Assembly (NCBI RefSeq): GCF_900636515.1
Contig: NZ_LR134287.1
Location: 682,001-746,000, forward strand
DNA: 64,000 nt
Direction: 5' to 3'
DNA from: Neisseria animalis
GTDB lineage: Bacteria > Pseudomonadota > Gammaproteobacteria > Burkholderiales > Neisseriaceae
Part shown: in pieces, positions 44,362-55,180 of the stretch
Position numbering within the stretch: position 1 is the first letter of the stretch
How the letters are laid out: every line of letters begins with the position of its first letter
Position numbers and translations under genes: made by a program
The notes under the pieces: model-generated
Told to the model about the DNA's origin: nothing
Seen by the model: only the letters and a program-made list of their open reading frames with translations
Databases searched by the model: none

Positions 44362-45495
44362 TCAACGCTGCATTTGGTACAGTTTGGCGATGTTTTGTGC
44401 GGCGGAAACCAAATTGGAGCGGCCGTTTGCCAGAACATTTTCCAGCGTATCAAGTTGGCGGATGATGGGAAAAACAGCATCGATACCGGCTTGGTACACG
44501 GCTTCGTAATCTTCGCGCAGGCAGCCGACAATGGCGATAACGGGTTTGCCGTATTGTTTGGCTACGCCGGCAACGCCGACAGGTGTTTTGCCGTGTACGC
44601 TTTGTGCATCCATTCTTCCTTCGCCGGTAATGACCAAATCGGCATCGCGTACGGCTTGGGCAAGATTGACGGCTTCTACTACGATTTGTACGCCGGACTT
44701 CAATGTGGCATTCGGCAGGGTCAAAAGGCCGCCTCCCATGCCGCCTGCCGCCCCTGAACCTGAGCAGTGTCGGATGTCCAAGCCTTTGTATTGGAAGATG
44801 ATGTCGGCAAAATGGTTTAGCGCATGGTCGAGTTCGGCAACCATCGCGGGTGTTGCGCCTTTTTGCGGTCCGAATACGGCAGATGCGCCTTTTTCGCCGC
44901 ACAGGGGATTGTCCACATCACAGGCAACTTCGATTTCAACTTGTTGCAGGCGCTTGTCCAAGCGACTGAAATCTGCATATGTGGTGTGAATCAAGCTGCT
45001 GCCGCCAAAACCGATGCTTTGGTTGCCGCTGTTCAGGAATACTGCCCCGAGTGCTTGAAGCATACCGGCTCCGGCATCGTTGGTGGCACTACCGCCTATG
45101 CCTAAAATGATTTTGGATACGCCTTCATCAAGCGCGGCTTTTATTAATTCTCCTGTGCCGTAGCTGGTGGTAATCAAAGGATTGCGTTGTTCCGGGGGAG
45201 CAAGGTGCAGACCGGATGCGGCGGCCATTTCGATGATGGCGGTGTTCCTGTCGCCGGATATACCGAATGCGGCAGGAATTTTGTTACCGAGCGGGGCGGT
45301 TACTTCAACGGTTTGCAGACGGCCTTTGGTGGCATCGATTAATGACTGTACCGTACCTTCGCCGCCGTCTGCCATCGGTATGCATACGCATTCCGTATCG
45401 GGCAGCACTTTCTGCCAACCTTCGGCAATGGCGGAGGCGACTTCTTTCGCACTCAGGCTTTCTTTAAACGAATCGGGGGCAATGACGACTTTCAT
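44362..45495 (-). CDS. glxK: Glycerate kinase
   Basis: The protein has 377 residues. It phosphorylates glycerate to feed glycolysis. The N-terminal KVVIAPDSFKESLSAKEVASAIAEG and PMADGGEGTVQSLIDA, then GIGGSATNDAGAGMLQALGA, match glycerate kinase type 1 (GarK/GlxK). The ATG at 45495 follows AAGGAG. It lies 198 bp downstream of gntP on the same strand, so uptake and phosphorylation of glycerate or a related acid are probably linked. Confidence 0.93.
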   Translation of the reverse strand: MKVVIAPDSFKESLSAKEVASAIAEGWQKVLPDTECVCIPMADGGEGTVQSLIDATKGRLQTVEVTAPLGNKIPAAFGISGDRNTAIIEMAAASGLHLAPPEQRNPLITTSYGTGELIKAALDEGVSKIILGIGGSATNDAGAGMLQALGAVFLNSGNQSIGFGGSSLIHTTYADFSRLDKRLQQVEIEVACDVDNPLCGEKGASAVFGPQKGATPAMVAELDHALNHFADIIFQYKGLDIRHCSGSGAAGGMGGGLLTLPNATLKSGVQIVVEAVNLAQAVRDADLVITGEGRMDAQSVHGKTPVGVAGVAKQYGKPVIAIVGCLREDYEAVYQAGIDAVFPIIRQLDTLENVLANGRSNLVSAAQNIAKLYQMQR

Positions 45496-45647
45496 TACAA
45501 ACTCCTTGACGGGTTGGTCTGCCGGTTTGGGGCAAAGTTGGTTTTTTAGACGGTTTGCCGCATTGTGAAAATCCATATGAAATGATGCGGTATTTATTAT
45601 CGGAATATGTTTGTTTGAAGTGAAATTGAAATCAATACAAACAGGAT

Positions 45648-45682
45648 ATGCCGTCTGTAAAAGTTTATTTTCAGACGGCATG
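45648..45682 (-). terminator. DUS hairpin between gntP and glxK
   Basis: ATGCCGTCTGTAAAAG and TTTTCAGACGGCAT, 12 bp past the gntP stop; it could lower glxK expression relative to gntP. Confidence 0.55.
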
Positions 45683-45693
45683 GCTGCATCGGT

Positions 45694-46947
45694 TTAGTAT
45701 TTAAATACTCCGAACATCAGCGTGGAGACAACCGCCATCACCAGACCGATAGCACTTTCGTAAGGAATCAGTTTCAAACGCTCGGAAATATTCATGTTGA
45801 CGCTGCCGCCGGTAGCGTGGAAGAACGAGCCGTGCGGCATATGGTCGGCTACGGTTGCACCTGCGTGGATCATGGCTGCTGCGGCGAGGGCGGGAACGCC
45901 GAGTTCGAGCAGCGTACCGCTGAATACGTTGGAGGCAACGACCGTACCGGCAGTAGTAGAAGCGGTTGCCAGAGACATCAGGATACCCGATACGGGAGCC
46001 AAAATGTAAGAAGGCAGGCCGGAAGCGGTAAGACCGTCAATCAATACGTCTTTCAAACCTGAATTGGCGATGATGCCGGCTAATGCGCCCGTGCCCAGCA
46101 GCATGATGGCAACCCCAGCCATTTTGCCCAAACCGCTGACGGCATATTGGTTGATGTGACGGTATTTGCCCATTACCAGCGCACCGGCCAAACCACCCGC
46201 AGGCAGGGCAATCAGCGGGTCAACGGCGATACCGGCAAGCGGGCGCAGAGCCAGCAGGGCAATGGCAACCAAAGGTGCGGTCATGGCGGCTAAAAATTTC
46301 GGCAGGTGTGCGCCGCTGTCCGCCACCACTTCTTCCGCCTGTACTTTACTGCCCTTGTTTCTCAGGCGTTTGGCAAGGAAATAGGTCAATGCCAAACCGA
46401 ATAAGGCCGGAACAATACCTGCGGACATTACGGATGTCAGCGGCAGGTTGAAAGCATCGGCAGCCGCAATGGCATTCGGATTGGGAGAAATCAGGTTGCC
46501 TGCTTTGCCTCCGCCAATCATGGCCAACAAAACGGCCGCTTTCGACAAATCTACCCGGCGGGCGAGTGCCAGAGCAATCGGTGATACGGTAATCACGGCA
46601 ACATCAACGAATACGCCGACGGCAGTCAGTATCATGGTGGCAACGGCAAGAGCCAGCAGCGCACGGTGTTCCCCCAGTTTTTTCACAATGGTTTCCGCGA
46701 TGGTGCTTGCCGCACCCGATTCAATCAATACACCCGCTAAAACACCGGCAGCCAGAATCCGCATCACTGCAGTAGTAATACCTTGCGCGCCTTCAATCAT
46801 CAGCTTGACTGTGGCAGCCAAATCCGCACCGCCGACCAGTCCGCCGACCAGCGCACCCAAAATCATGCCGTAGGCAGGCGGAACTTTTTTCAAAATCAAA
46901 AAAATCGCTACGGATAAAGCAACGACTGCACCCAGTGCCGAAACCAT
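45694..46947 (-). CDS. GntP-family permease (gluconate/glycerate type)
   Basis: The protein has 417 residues and about 12 hydrophobic helices. GntP-family H+ symporters import gluconate, glycerate and related acids. The pattern GMILGALVGGLVGGADL, EGAQGITTAVMRILAAGVLAGVLIESGAA and IGGGKAGNLISPNPNAIAAADAF is characteristic. The ATG at 46947 follows AGGAGG; the longer frame crosses the promoter. Given glxK downstream, glycerate is the likeliest substrate (inference). Confidence 0.9.
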   Translation of the reverse strand: MVSALGAVVALSVAIFLILKKVPPAYGMILGALVGGLVGGADLAATVKLMIEGAQGITTAVMRILAAGVLAGVLIESGAASTIAETIVKKLGEHRALLALAVATMILTAVGVFVDVAVITVSPIALALARRVDLSKAAVLLAMIGGGKAGNLISPNPNAIAAADAFNLPLTSVMSAGIVPALFGLALTYFLAKRLRNKGSKVQAEEVVADSGAHLPKFLAAMTAPLVAIALLALRPLAGIAVDPLIALPAGGLAGALVMGKYRHINQYAVSGLGKMAGVAIMLLGTGALAGIIANSGLKDVLIDGLTASGLPSYILAPVSGILMSLATASTTAGTVVASNVFSGTLLELGVPALAAAAMIHAGATVADHMPHGSFFHATGGSVNMNISERLKLIPYESAIGLVMAVVSTLMFGVFKY

Positions 46948-47062
46948 AGTGTCCTCCTGTCGGTAGTATCGGAATGTAAAGATATGTACGTCATTATGGA
47001 GAGGCCGTCTGAAAAAGTCTTTGTATATTGTTACAAAAATTAGTTTTATTTTTAAAAGAAAT

Positions 47063-47089
47063 TTGTAGATATTTCCAAATTGGTATAAT
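47063..47089 (+). promoter_or_regulatory. Predicted promoter of the diacid regulator
   Basis: TATAAT at 47084-47089 with a weak -35 (TTTGTA/TTGTAG at 47062-47068), 28 bp before the ATG. Confidence 0.5.
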
Positions 47090-47117
47090 GCAGTTTTATC
47101 TTTTTTATCAGGTTGGA

Positions 47118-48278
47118 ATGACTTCCGTTTACTCATTCAATATCGGACTCGCCCAAAAAATCGTCGAACGCACCATGAACATCATCGGCTGCAACGTCAA
47201 CATCATGGATGCGACGGGTAGGATTATCGCAAGCGGAGACGAGCGGCGTATCGGTGAGGTTCACGACGGTGCGCTGCTGGCTCTGTCGCAGAAGCGGACG
47301 GTGGACATCGGCGAGGGTACGCGCAATCTTCAGGGGGTAAAGCCGGGTATCAACCTGCCGCTGCATTTCAACGGCGAAACAGTCGGCGTAATCGGTTTGA
47401 CGGGCAATCCCGACCGCTTGCAGGAATTCGGGCGGCTGGTGTGCATGACGGCGGAGATGATGCTGGAGCAGGCACAGTTGTTTGAAATGTTGGCTCAGGA
47501 TGCGCGCTTGAAGGAGGAGTTGGTTTTAAACTTGATTGCGGCGGCGGAAATTACACCGGCGATGCGCGGGTGGGCAAACCGGCTCGGAGTGGATTTGTCA
47601 GTTCCGCGCGTGGTGTGCATCATCGAGGTGGATACGGGGCATTTGGATGTCGAAGCGGTCGGCAACGAGCTGCATAATCTGCAAAACCTGCTCAATTATC
47701 CGGAGCGTGATAATCTGGTGGCGATTTTGTCGCTGACGCAGATTGTGATTCTCAAGCCGGCATTAAACCATTTCGGGCGCTGGGACGTGCGAAACCACAT
47801 GGAACGCGTGCATCTGCTGGTGTCGCGTATGAGTGAGCAGACTTCTTTGAACGTGCGGATTGCGCTGGGGCATTATTTTGCGGACGATGACGGCAGGGCA
47901 AACGGGATTGCCTTGTCGTATCAGACGGCGAAAACGACTTTGGAAGTCGGCAAGAGCCGTTCGCCGGATGCGCGGATTTACCATTATGAGGAGATGATTC
48001 TGCCGGTGCTGCTCAACCAGCTTAAAGACGGCTGGCAGCGGCGCGAGTTGGAGCGCACGCTTGAGAAACTCAAGAAATCGGATAAAAACGGGGTGTTGGT
48101 GAAAACGCTGCTGGCTTGGTTCGAGTATAATATGCAGACAGCGGCAACGGCGCAGGCTTTGTTTATCCACCGCAATACTTTGGAATACCGTCTGCACAAG
48201 ATTGCGGAGCTGACGAAGCTGGATTTAAACCGCACGGACGACCGTTTTTTACTGTATATGGCGGTGCATTTGGTTTGA
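47118..48278 (+). CDS. cdaR: CdaR-type sugar-diacid/glycerate regulator
   Basis: The protein has 386 residues. An N-terminal sensing domain (IIGCNVNIMDATGRIIASGDERRIGEVHDGA, a diacid recognition fold) is followed by a GGDEF-like middle and a C-terminal PucR-type HTH (TAATAQALFIHRNTLEYRLHKIAELTKLDL). CdaR activates genes for glycerate and sugar-diacid use in E. coli. It is divergent from gntP-glxK, which are probably its targets. The ATG at 47118 gives the usual MTSVYSFNIGLAQKIV. Confidence 0.88.
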   Translation: MTSVYSFNIGLAQKIVERTMNIIGCNVNIMDATGRIIASGDERRIGEVHDGALLALSQKRTVDIGEGTRNLQGVKPGINLPLHFNGETVGVIGLTGNPDRLQEFGRLVCMTAEMMLEQAQLFEMLAQDARLKEELVLNLIAAAEITPAMRGWANRLGVDLSVPRVVCIIEVDTGHLDVEAVGNELHNLQNLLNYPERDNLVAILSLTQIVILKPALNHFGRWDVRNHMERVHLLVSRMSEQTSLNVRIALGHYFADDDGRANGIALSYQTAKTTLEVGKSRSPDARIYHYEEMILPVLLNQLKDGWQRRELERTLEKLKKSDKNGVLVKTLLAWFEYNMQTAATAQALFIHRNTLEYRLHKIAELTKLDLNRTDDRFLLYMAVHLV

Positions 48279-48297
48279 AAACGGCGGTAAAACGGTA

Positions 48298-48336
48298 AAA
48301 GCCGTCTGCAAATACGCATTTTGCAGACGGCTTTTG
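48298..48336 (+). terminator. DUS-pair terminator after cdaR
   Basis: AAAGCCGTCTGCAAATACG and CATTTTGCAGACGGCTTTTG, 20 bp after the stop. Confidence 0.75.
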
Positions 48337-48364
48337 CTGTGTTTCGGCAGTTTAGCGGTTATAA

Positions 48365-49243
<879 letters not shown>

Positions 49244-49256
49244 TCGAACAGATAAA

Positions 49257-49298
49257 GCCGTCTGCAAATCGGGCTTGCCGCCGTTTTGCAGACGGCAT
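49257..49298 (+). terminator. DUS-pair terminator after kdsA
   Basis: AAGCCGTCTGCAAATC and CGTTTTGCAGACGGCATTT, 14 bp after the kdsA stop. Confidence 0.65.
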
Positions 49299-49360
49299 TT
49301 GCCGTGTGGTACGGATTAGAATGGCCGCACGCAAAACTTATTTACGGGAGCATGAATACT

Positions 49361-50695
49361 ATGGCTAAAAAATATTTCGGTACCGACGGCGTACGCGGCG
49401 AAGTGGGGCAGTTTCCGATTACCCCGGATTTTGTGTTGAAGCTGGGCTATGCGGCCGGACAGGTGCTGGTGCAGCATGACAGCGAACAGCGGCCGACCGT
49501 AATCATCGGCAAAGACACGCGTATTTCGGGCTATATGCTGGAAGCGGCGCTGGTGGCGGGTTTTACCGCTGCGGGCGTACACGTTATCCAAACCGGCCCG
49601 CTGCCGACTCCGGGCGTAGCTTATTTAACCCGCGCGCTGCGTTTGTCGGCCGGCGTGATGATTTCCGCTTCGCACAACGCTTATTCAGACAACGGCATCA
49701 AGTTTTTTGCTGTCGGTGGCGTCAAACTTTCCGATGAAATCGAACTGGAAATCGAAGCCAAAATCGATGAAGAAATGAAAACCCAGCCGTCCGACCTTTT
49801 GGGACGCGCCCGCCGCATCAGCGGTGCGGACGACCGCTACATCGAGTTTTGCAAATCCACTTTCCCCGCCAACATGGATTTGCGCGGTTTGAAGTTGGTG
49901 GTGGACAGCGCCAATGGTGCAGGCTATCACGTTGCGCCGAAAGTATTTCACGAATTGGGGGCGCAAGTCGTAACCATCGGCGACGAGCCGAACGGTTACA
50001 ACATCAATGACAAATGCGGTGCAACCCGCCCGAAAGCCTTGCAGGCGGCGGTTCTGCAAAACGAAGCCGATTACGGTATCGCACTCGACGGCGACGGCGA
50101 CCGCCTGATGATGGTGGATAAAAACGGCAAGGTGTACGACGGCGACAATCTGATTTATGTGATTGCCAAAGCCCGCGCCCGCGAAGGCGTGGAAATCGGC
50201 GGCGTGGTCGGTACGGTAATGACCAATATGGCGATGGAAATCGCGTTGCAAGAGCAGGGCGTACAGTTCTGCCGCGCCAAAGTCGGCGACCGCTATGTAT
50301 TGGAACAGCTTCACCAGCGCGGCTGGCTGATCGGCGGCGAGGCCAGCGGCCATATCCTGTGTATGGACAAACACAATACCGGCGACGGCATCATTTCCGC
50401 CTTGCAAGTGTTGGCGGCATTGCAGGTGTTGGGTCAGGATTTGGCAACCGTATGCGCCGACTGGCAGCCGTTCCCGCAAACCATGATTAACGTGCGTATC
50501 CAAAAAGGCCAAAACTGGCAGGAAGCCTCGAAAGAAGTATTGGCCGAAGTGGAAAAAGAACTGGAAGGAAAAGGCCGCGTGGTATTGCGTGCATCAGGTA
50601 CCGAGCCTGTGGTGCGCGTGATGGTGGAAGCCCGTCAGGCCGATTGGGCGAAAAAAGGAGCGGAGCGCATTGCCGCCGCCATTCAAGGCGTATAA
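49361..50695 (+). CDS. glmM: Phosphoglucosamine mutase
   Basis: The protein has 444 residues. It converts glucosamine 6-phosphate to glucosamine 1-phosphate for cell-wall and LPS precursors. The phosphorylated Ser102 is in ISASHN, the metal loop is DGDGDR, and the C-terminal phosphate-binding loop [12 protein letters not shown] is intact. The ATG at 49361 ([14 protein letters not shown]) follows ACGGGAG; the longer frame starts in a DUS. Confidence 0.97.
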   Translation: MAKKYFGTDGVRGEVGQFPITPDFVLKLGYAAGQVLVQHDSEQRPTVIIGKDTRISGYMLEAALVAGFTAAGVHVIQTGPLPTPGVAYLTRALRLSAGVMISASHNAYSDNGIKFFAVGGVKLSDEIELEIEAKIDEEMKTQPSDLLGRARRISGADDRYIEFCKSTFPANMDLRGLKLVVDSANGAGYHVAPKVFHELGAQVVTIGDEPNGYNINDKCGATRPKALQAAVLQNEADYGIALDGDGDRLMMVDKNGKVYDGDNLIYVIAKARAREGVEIGGVVGTVMTNMAMEIALQEQGVQFCRAKVGDRYVLEQLHQRGWLIGGEASGHILCMDKHNTGDGIISALQVLAALQVLGQDLATVCADWQPFPQTMINVRIQKGQNWQEASKEVLAEVEKELEGKGRVVLRASGTEPVVRVMVEARQADWAKKGAERIAAAIQGV

Positions 50696-50714
50696 ACAGC
50701 AGCTTGTTTGGCGC

Positions 50715-50783
50715 AAAGGCCGTCTGCAAAATCGGTGCCGCTGTCCGCAGCATAACAGGCGCGTTTTGCAGACGGCCTTTTTA
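50715..50783 (+). terminator. Long DUS-pair hairpin after glmM
   Basis: AAAGGCCGTCTGCAAAAT ... CGTTTTGCAGACGGCCTTTTT, 20 bp after the stop, directly abutting Correia copy 8. Confidence 0.65.
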
Positions 50784-50888
50784 TAGTCGAATAAAATAAG
50801 AATGAGACAAGGCAGCGAAGCCGCAGACAGTACACATAGTACGGCAAGGCAAAGCAACGCTGTATCATTCTTATTTTAAATGACTATA
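50782..50888 (-). repeat. Correia-like 107-bp element, copy 8
   Basis: Complete copy in reverse orientation (TATAGTCGAATAAAATAAGA start). Confidence 0.95.
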
Positions 50889-51115
50889 TGTTCGGAAACA
50901 CGGCAACTGCTGCCGTATGGCGGATTTTGCCGGATACAGACAATGCGGTAAGCGCAAGCAGACACGCCGAAACGGGTATTGCTTGAGACAGCGGCGATAT
51001 GATGGGCAATGCCGTCTGCAAATTTAGCATAAAGGCCGTCTGCAAAATGCCTTGTTCCGATTTTTGTGGTGAAAAAAAAGGAGCGGTATTGCACCGCCCG
51101 TTTGACTGTTTGAGT

Positions 51116-51242
51116 GATTTCAATACAACATGAGACAGCGTTGTTGCGCCTTGCTCTAAGAGAAGGTTTGAGCAAGCTGCTGAAGTGCAAGGTCGCCAAT
51201 TTGTACGGTCGGCGGCCTTACGGCTTTGCCCGTGTTGTGCAG
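51116..51242. repeat. Eroded long Correia-like segment
   Basis: GAGACAGCGTTGTTGCGCCTTGCTCTAAGAGAAGG and the following GCTGCTGAAGTGCAAGG resemble the inner part of the long meningococcal Correia form as I recall it. The ends are not preserved. The rest of 50889-51249 holds DUS sequences and no gene. Confidence 0.35.
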
Positions 51243-51249
51243 TCCGACT

Positions 51250-51861
51250 TTATTTGTAAGAATTTCGCAGTGACGGAGCATGTTTGCCGCCGCGTTCGTG
51301 CAAGCGTTCGATCAGTCCGGCTGTTGTGTTCGGCGTGCCGTTCACGCAGAATGCCTGATACAGCACGGCGCGAAGCTCATCGTTGCGGCTCATGGCCTGA
51401 CCGAGCGGTTTCCATTCGCCTTTGCGCGGCTGAATCCAGCGGTTGTTGACCGTGTCGCCATAACTGAATACTTTGTAGGAAGAGCGTTTGTCGCCGCCGA
51501 GATTGAAAGACGAGCGGGCGCAGAACATGCCTTCGGCCGTCAGGTTGTCATGGCCGTTTGCCGACTGCACGTTCAGGATATAGCGGATGCTGGTGTCGGG
51601 AGCGGGCATGATTTGCAGGCTATTGAGCAGGATTTTCGGCTTTTTGCCGTAGTGTTCGCCGACATACAGATCGAACCATTCGCCGGAACCGGTATCGGGC
51701 AGCGGCGGCAGTTCGGCTTCCGCTTCTTTAAATTCGCGGGCGGCTTTTTCGGCAGCACTTTCCTGATAGCGGATATTGGTCAGCGTGTCTTTATCGCTGC
51801 GCGGCAGCGCAAAAGCGGTGGCGGCAGACAAAATCAGCAGCGGCAGAATCAGACGGCGCAT
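51250..51861 (-). CDS. CNP1-like family exported protein
   Basis: The protein has 203 residues. It has a signal peptide MRRLILPLLILSAATAFA and a mature domain with DLYVGEHYGKKPKILLNSLQI, GMFCARSSFNLGGDKRSSYKVFSYGD and a late Cys (QAFCVNG), two cysteines that may pair. It matches the CNP1-like family of beta-proteobacterial secreted proteins, whose function is unknown to me. The ATG at 51861 starts the signal peptide. Confidence 0.75.
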   Translation of the reverse strand: MRRLILPLLILSAATAFALPRSDKDTLTNIRYQESAAEKAAREFKEAEAELPPLPDTGSGEWFDLYVGEHYGKKPKILLNSLQIMPAPDTSIRYILNVQSANGHDNLTAEGMFCARSSFNLGGDKRSSYKVFSYGDTVNNRWIQPRKGEWKPLGQAMSRNDELRAVLYQAFCVNGTPNTTAGLIERLHERGGKHAPSLRNSYK

Positions 51862-51967
51862 GGTGTTCTCCAAAATGAAAATATGCTGCATTTTAGGGTT
51901 TGACGGGTGCAGGTGCAAGCAGATGCGGTATAATTAACCCAATCTTAAATTATCTGAAACAAATATT

Positions 51968-52186
51968 ATGCAGACTTTAGACGTTACCGGATTGAAATGC
52001 CCGCTGCCGATTTTGCGTGCCAAAAAAGCCTTGGCGCAGATGGCGGACGGAGAAGTGTTGACGGTATGGGCAACAGACGGCGGTGCGCCGGGCGATTTTG
52101 AAGCATTCTGCCGCCAAACCGGACACGAGCTGCTGGAATCAACCGAAGCAGACGGCGTATTCACGCTGGTGGTCAAACATAAATAA
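51968..52186 (+). CDS. TusA-family sulfurtransferase
   Basis: The protein has 72 residues. TusA-like proteins pass sulfur on a conserved Cys for tRNA thiolation or cofactor synthesis. The motif CPLP (TGLKCPLPILRAKKAL) is present near residue 11. The family has several paralogues, so TusA itself is not certain. A DUS follows, then pyrC 34 bp downstream. Confidence 0.88.
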   Translation: MQTLDVTGLKCPLPILRAKKALAQMADGEVLTVWATDGGAPGDFEAFCRQTGHELLESTEADGVFTLVVKHK

Positions 52187-52220
52187 TGCCGTCTGCAAAA
52201 CAACCGATTGAGGAGCAACC

Positions 52221-53255
52221 ATGCAAACCCTGACCATTATCCGGCCTGATGATATGCACCTGCACCTGCGCGACGGCGACGCGCTCAAAGCCGTTGCCCC
52301 GTATACTGCGCGGCAGATGGGGCGTGCGGTCATTATGCCGAACCTGAAACCGCCGGTAGTGAGCGTGGCGGACGCGCTGGCTTACCAACAGCGTATTTTG
52401 GCGGCATTGCCCGAAGGCAGCACGTTTGAACCGCTGATGACGCTCTACCTTACCGACAAAACAACCCCGGAGCTGGTGCGCGAAGCCAAGGCAGCCGGCA
52501 TCGTGGCGTTCAAACTTTATCCGGCGGGGGCAACCACTAATTCCGACTCCGGCGTAACCGACCTGTTCAAGCTGCTGCCGGTGTTGCAGGAAATGGCGAA
52601 GCAGGGCGTATTACTGCTGGTGCACGGCGAAGTAACCGACAGCGATATTGATATTTTCGACCGCGAAGCGGTATTTATCGAGCGCATCATGAAGCCTGTT
52701 TTGGCGCAAGTGCCGGATTTGAAAGTAGTGTTCGAGCATATCACCACTGCCGAGGCTGCGCGCTTGGTGTCCGAAGCAGGGGATAATGTTGCCGCTTCGG
52801 TAACCCCGCAGCACTTACTGCTCAACCGCAACGATTTGCTGGTTGGCGGCGTGCGCCCCCACCACTTCTGCCTGCCGGTATTGAAACGCGAAACACACCG
52901 TCAGGCATTGGTTGCCGCGGTAACAGGCGACCAAGCGAACAAATTCTTTTTGGGTACGGATTCCGCACCGCACGCGCAATCAGCCAAAGAAAATGCCTGC
53001 GGTTGCGCCGGTATGTTCAGCGCACTGACCGCCATCGAGCTGTACGCCGAAGTATTCGAACAGGCAGGCGCGTTGGACAAACTGGAAGCCTTTGCCTCGA
53101 AAAACGGCGCACGTTTCTACGGCCTGCCGGAAAATACCGACACCATCACATTGGAAAAACAGTCGCAAACCGTACCCGAAAGTATTCCTTACGGCAATGA
53201 AACGCTCGTACCGATGCGGGCGGGCGGCGAAGTGGCGTGGCGCGTGCGTTATTGA
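52221..53255 (+). CDS. pyrC: Dihydroorotase
   Basis: The protein has 344 residues. It closes the ring of carbamoyl-aspartate in pyrimidine synthesis. The metal ligands HLH are at residues 13-15 ([11 protein letters not shown]), the carboxylated Lys is in [12 protein letters not shown], and later ligand His residues are in LVHGEV and FEHITT. This is the class II E. coli type. GAGGAGCAACC precedes the ATG. Confidence 0.96.
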   Translation: MQTLTIIRPDDMHLHLRDGDALKAVAPYTARQMGRAVIMPNLKPPVVSVADALAYQQRILAALPEGSTFEPLMTLYLTDKTTPELVREAKAAGIVAFKLYPAGATTNSDSGVTDLFKLLPVLQEMAKQGVLLLVHGEVTDSDIDIFDREAVFIERIMKPVLAQVPDLKVVFEHITTAEAARLVSEAGDNVAASVTPQHLLLNRNDLLVGGVRPHHFCLPVLKRETHRQALVAAVTGDQANKFFLGTDSAPHAQSAKENACGCAGMFSALTAIELYAEVFEQAGALDKLEAFASKNGARFYGLPENTDTITLEKQSQTVPESIPYGNETLVPMRAGGEVAWRVRY

Positions 53256-53291
53256 CGTTCCGCAAACGCCAAGGCCGTCTGCAAAATAACG

Positions 53292-53437
53292 GTATCATCA
53301 GATAACGCAAAACGAGGTAAGCAGCCAAGCCGCGAACTGTACGGACAGCATGAAACGGGTTGGCTGCTTCGGCAGCTTGGGCGTTTTCTTTGAACAAAAC
53401 AACGCAACACCGTACATTTTGTGTGAAATGACCATCG
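53292..53437 (+). repeat. Diverged long Correia-like element (~146 bp)
   Basis: The left end TATCATCAGATAACGCAAAA and the right end reverse-complemented GATGGTCATTTCACACAAAA are roughly inverted. The middle has GGCTGCTTCGGCAGCTTGG as in the element at 19881-20032. Confidence 0.5.
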
Positions 53438-53510
53438 TTCAGACAGCCTGTACCGGCATTTACCCGAAGCGGCAGCCGTTTGCAGACGGCATCAATACGC
53501 AGTTTTCTTT

Positions 53511-53617
53511 TATAGTCTTTTAAAATAAGAATGATACAGCGTTGCTTTGCCTTGTCGTACTATCTGTACTGTCTGCGGCTTCGCTGCCTTGTCTCATTCT
53601 CATTTTATTCGACTATA
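53511..53617 (+). repeat. Correia-like 107-bp element, copy 9
   Basis: Variant with left end TATAGTCTTTTAAAATAAGA, like copy 4. It lies 72 bp before ybaB and may carry or interrupt its promoter. Confidence 0.94.
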
Positions 53618-53688
53618 TTTGTCGGAACAGCAAACCACAAATGCTTTCCGATTCCCATTTTAACCACCGACAATCTTGAGGAGTATCC

Positions 53689-54024
53689 ATGTTTGGAAAA
53701 GCCGGACTGGGCGGCCTGATGAAACAGGCGCAACAAATGCAGGAAAATATGAAAAAGGCGCAAGCCAAATTGGCGGAAACCGAAGTTGAAGCCGAAGCCG
53801 GCAACGGCTTGGTTAAAGTAACCATGACGTGCAGCCACGTTGTCCGCAAGCTGGAAATCAGCCAAGACCTGATTGCCGAAGCCGCAGACGACAAAGAAAT
53901 GCTGGAAGATTTGATTTTGGCCGCCGTAAACGCCGCCTCCGCCAAAGCCGAAGAAACGACCAATAAAACCATGGGCGCGTTTACCCAAGGTTTGCCGGCG
54001 GGCGTAGCAGACTTTTTCCGCTAA
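53689..54024 (+). CDS. YbaB/EbfC nucleoid-associated protein
   Basis: The protein has 111 residues. It is a small dimeric DNA-binding protein of the nucleoid. [37 protein letters not shown] is the family N-terminus, and [19 protein letters not shown] the C-terminal helix. It is often next to dnaX and recR, but neither is here. TTGAGGAG precedes the ATG. Confidence 0.93.
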   Translation: MFGKAGLGGLMKQAQQMQENMKKAQAKLAETEVEAEAGNGLVKVTMTCSHVVRKLEISQDLIAEAADDKEMLEDLILAAVNAASAKAEETTNKTMGAFTQGLPAGVADFFR

Positions 54025-54035
54025 GTATAACCGCA

Positions 54036-54073
54036 AAGGCCGTCTGCAAAATCATATGCAGACGGCCTTTTTT
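54036..54073 (+). terminator. DUS-pair terminator after ybaB
   Basis: AAGGCCGTCTGCAAAAT and ATATGCAGACGGCCTTTTTT with T run, 11 bp after the stop. Confidence 0.8.
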
Positions 54074-54180
54074 GCGGATATAACAAAATCATCTTTACTA
54101 CAAACAAACCATTCTTTCCCTTTTTCAGACGGCCTGTTTACAGTAACGGCTATCACGATTATTGCAGGCGAAAGAACACC

Positions 54181-55095
54181 ATGTCCCTCCAAAACCACCA
54201 CCTCGACTGGCTCGAAGCCGAATCTGTCCACATTATCCGCGAAGTCATCGCCGAAGCCAAAAATCCGGCGTTGCTGTTTTCCGGCGGCAAAGACTCCGTG
54301 GTCTTGCTTTCCTTGGCGGTTAAAGCCTTCAAAATCGAAGGCCGCCCGCTGAAGCTGCCGTTCAAGCTGCTGCACGTCGATACCGGCCATAACTACCCCG
54401 AAGTGATTCAGTTCCGTGACGAAACCGTTGCCCGAACCGGCGTACAGCTTGTGGTCGGCAGCGTGGAAGACTCCATCAAACGCGGCACGGTGGTTTTGCG
54501 CCGCGAAACCGATTCGCGTAATGCCGCGCAAGCCGTTACTTTGGTGGAAACCATTGAAGAACAAGGTTTTGACGCGCTGATGGGCGGTGCGCGGCGCGAC
54601 GAGGAAAAAGCGCGTGCAAAAGAGCGCATTTTCTCCTTCCGCGACGAATTCGGCCAATGGGATCCGAAAAACCAACGCCCCGAGCTTTGGTCGCTTTACA
54701 ATACCCGCCTTTTCCCGGGAGAAAACATGCGCGTGTTCCCGATTTCCAACTGGACGGAACTCGACATCTGGCAATACATCGCCCGTGAAAACCTCGCGCT
54801 GCCGCCGATTTACTACACGCACCAACGCGAAGTGGTCGAGCGCAACGGCTTACTCGTTCCGGTTACACCGCTCACCCCGAAACGCGAAGGCGAAGTTTCC
54901 GAAATCCGCGATGTGCGCTTCCGTACCGTCGGCGACATTTCCTGCACCTGCCCCGTAGCCAGCACCGCCGCCACGGCCGAAGACATCATCGCCGAAACCG
55001 CCGCGGCCACCATTTCCGAACGCAGCGCCACCCGCATGGACGACCGCGTTTCCGAAGCGGCGATGGAAGAGCGTAAAAAAGCCGGTTATTTCTGA
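54181..55095 (+). CDS. cysD: Sulfate adenylyltransferase subunit 2
   Basis: The protein has 304 residues. With the GTPase CysN it makes adenylyl sulfate from sulfate and ATP. The PP-loop SGGKDS is at residues 34-39, and GGARRDEEKARAKERIFSFRDEFGQWDPKNQRPELW is the conserved core. The protein is full length. cysN normally follows, but here three tandem copies of the cysD 3' end follow instead, and no other cys gene is in the window. CysN must come from another locus or the enzyme is non-functional. Confidence 0.95.
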   Translation: MSLQNHHLDWLEAESVHIIREVIAEAKNPALLFSGGKDSVVLLSLAVKAFKIEGRPLKLPFKLLHVDTGHNYPEVIQFRDETVARTGVQLVVGSVEDSIKRGTVVLRRETDSRNAAQAVTLVETIEEQGFDALMGGARRDEEKARAKERIFSFRDEFGQWDPKNQRPELWSLYNTRLFPGENMRVFPISNWTELDIWQYIARENLALPPIYYTHQREVVERNGLLVPVTPLTPKREGEVSEIRDVRFRTVGDISCTCPVASTAATAEDIIAETAAATISERSATRMDDRVSEAAMEERKKAGYF

Positions 55096-55180
55096 TTTTG
55101 CAGACGGCTTGGTAAAGAAATGCCGTCTGCATTTTGAAGACGGCGGCAGAACGAATGGGAGTTAAGCGGTTAGGTATTTA

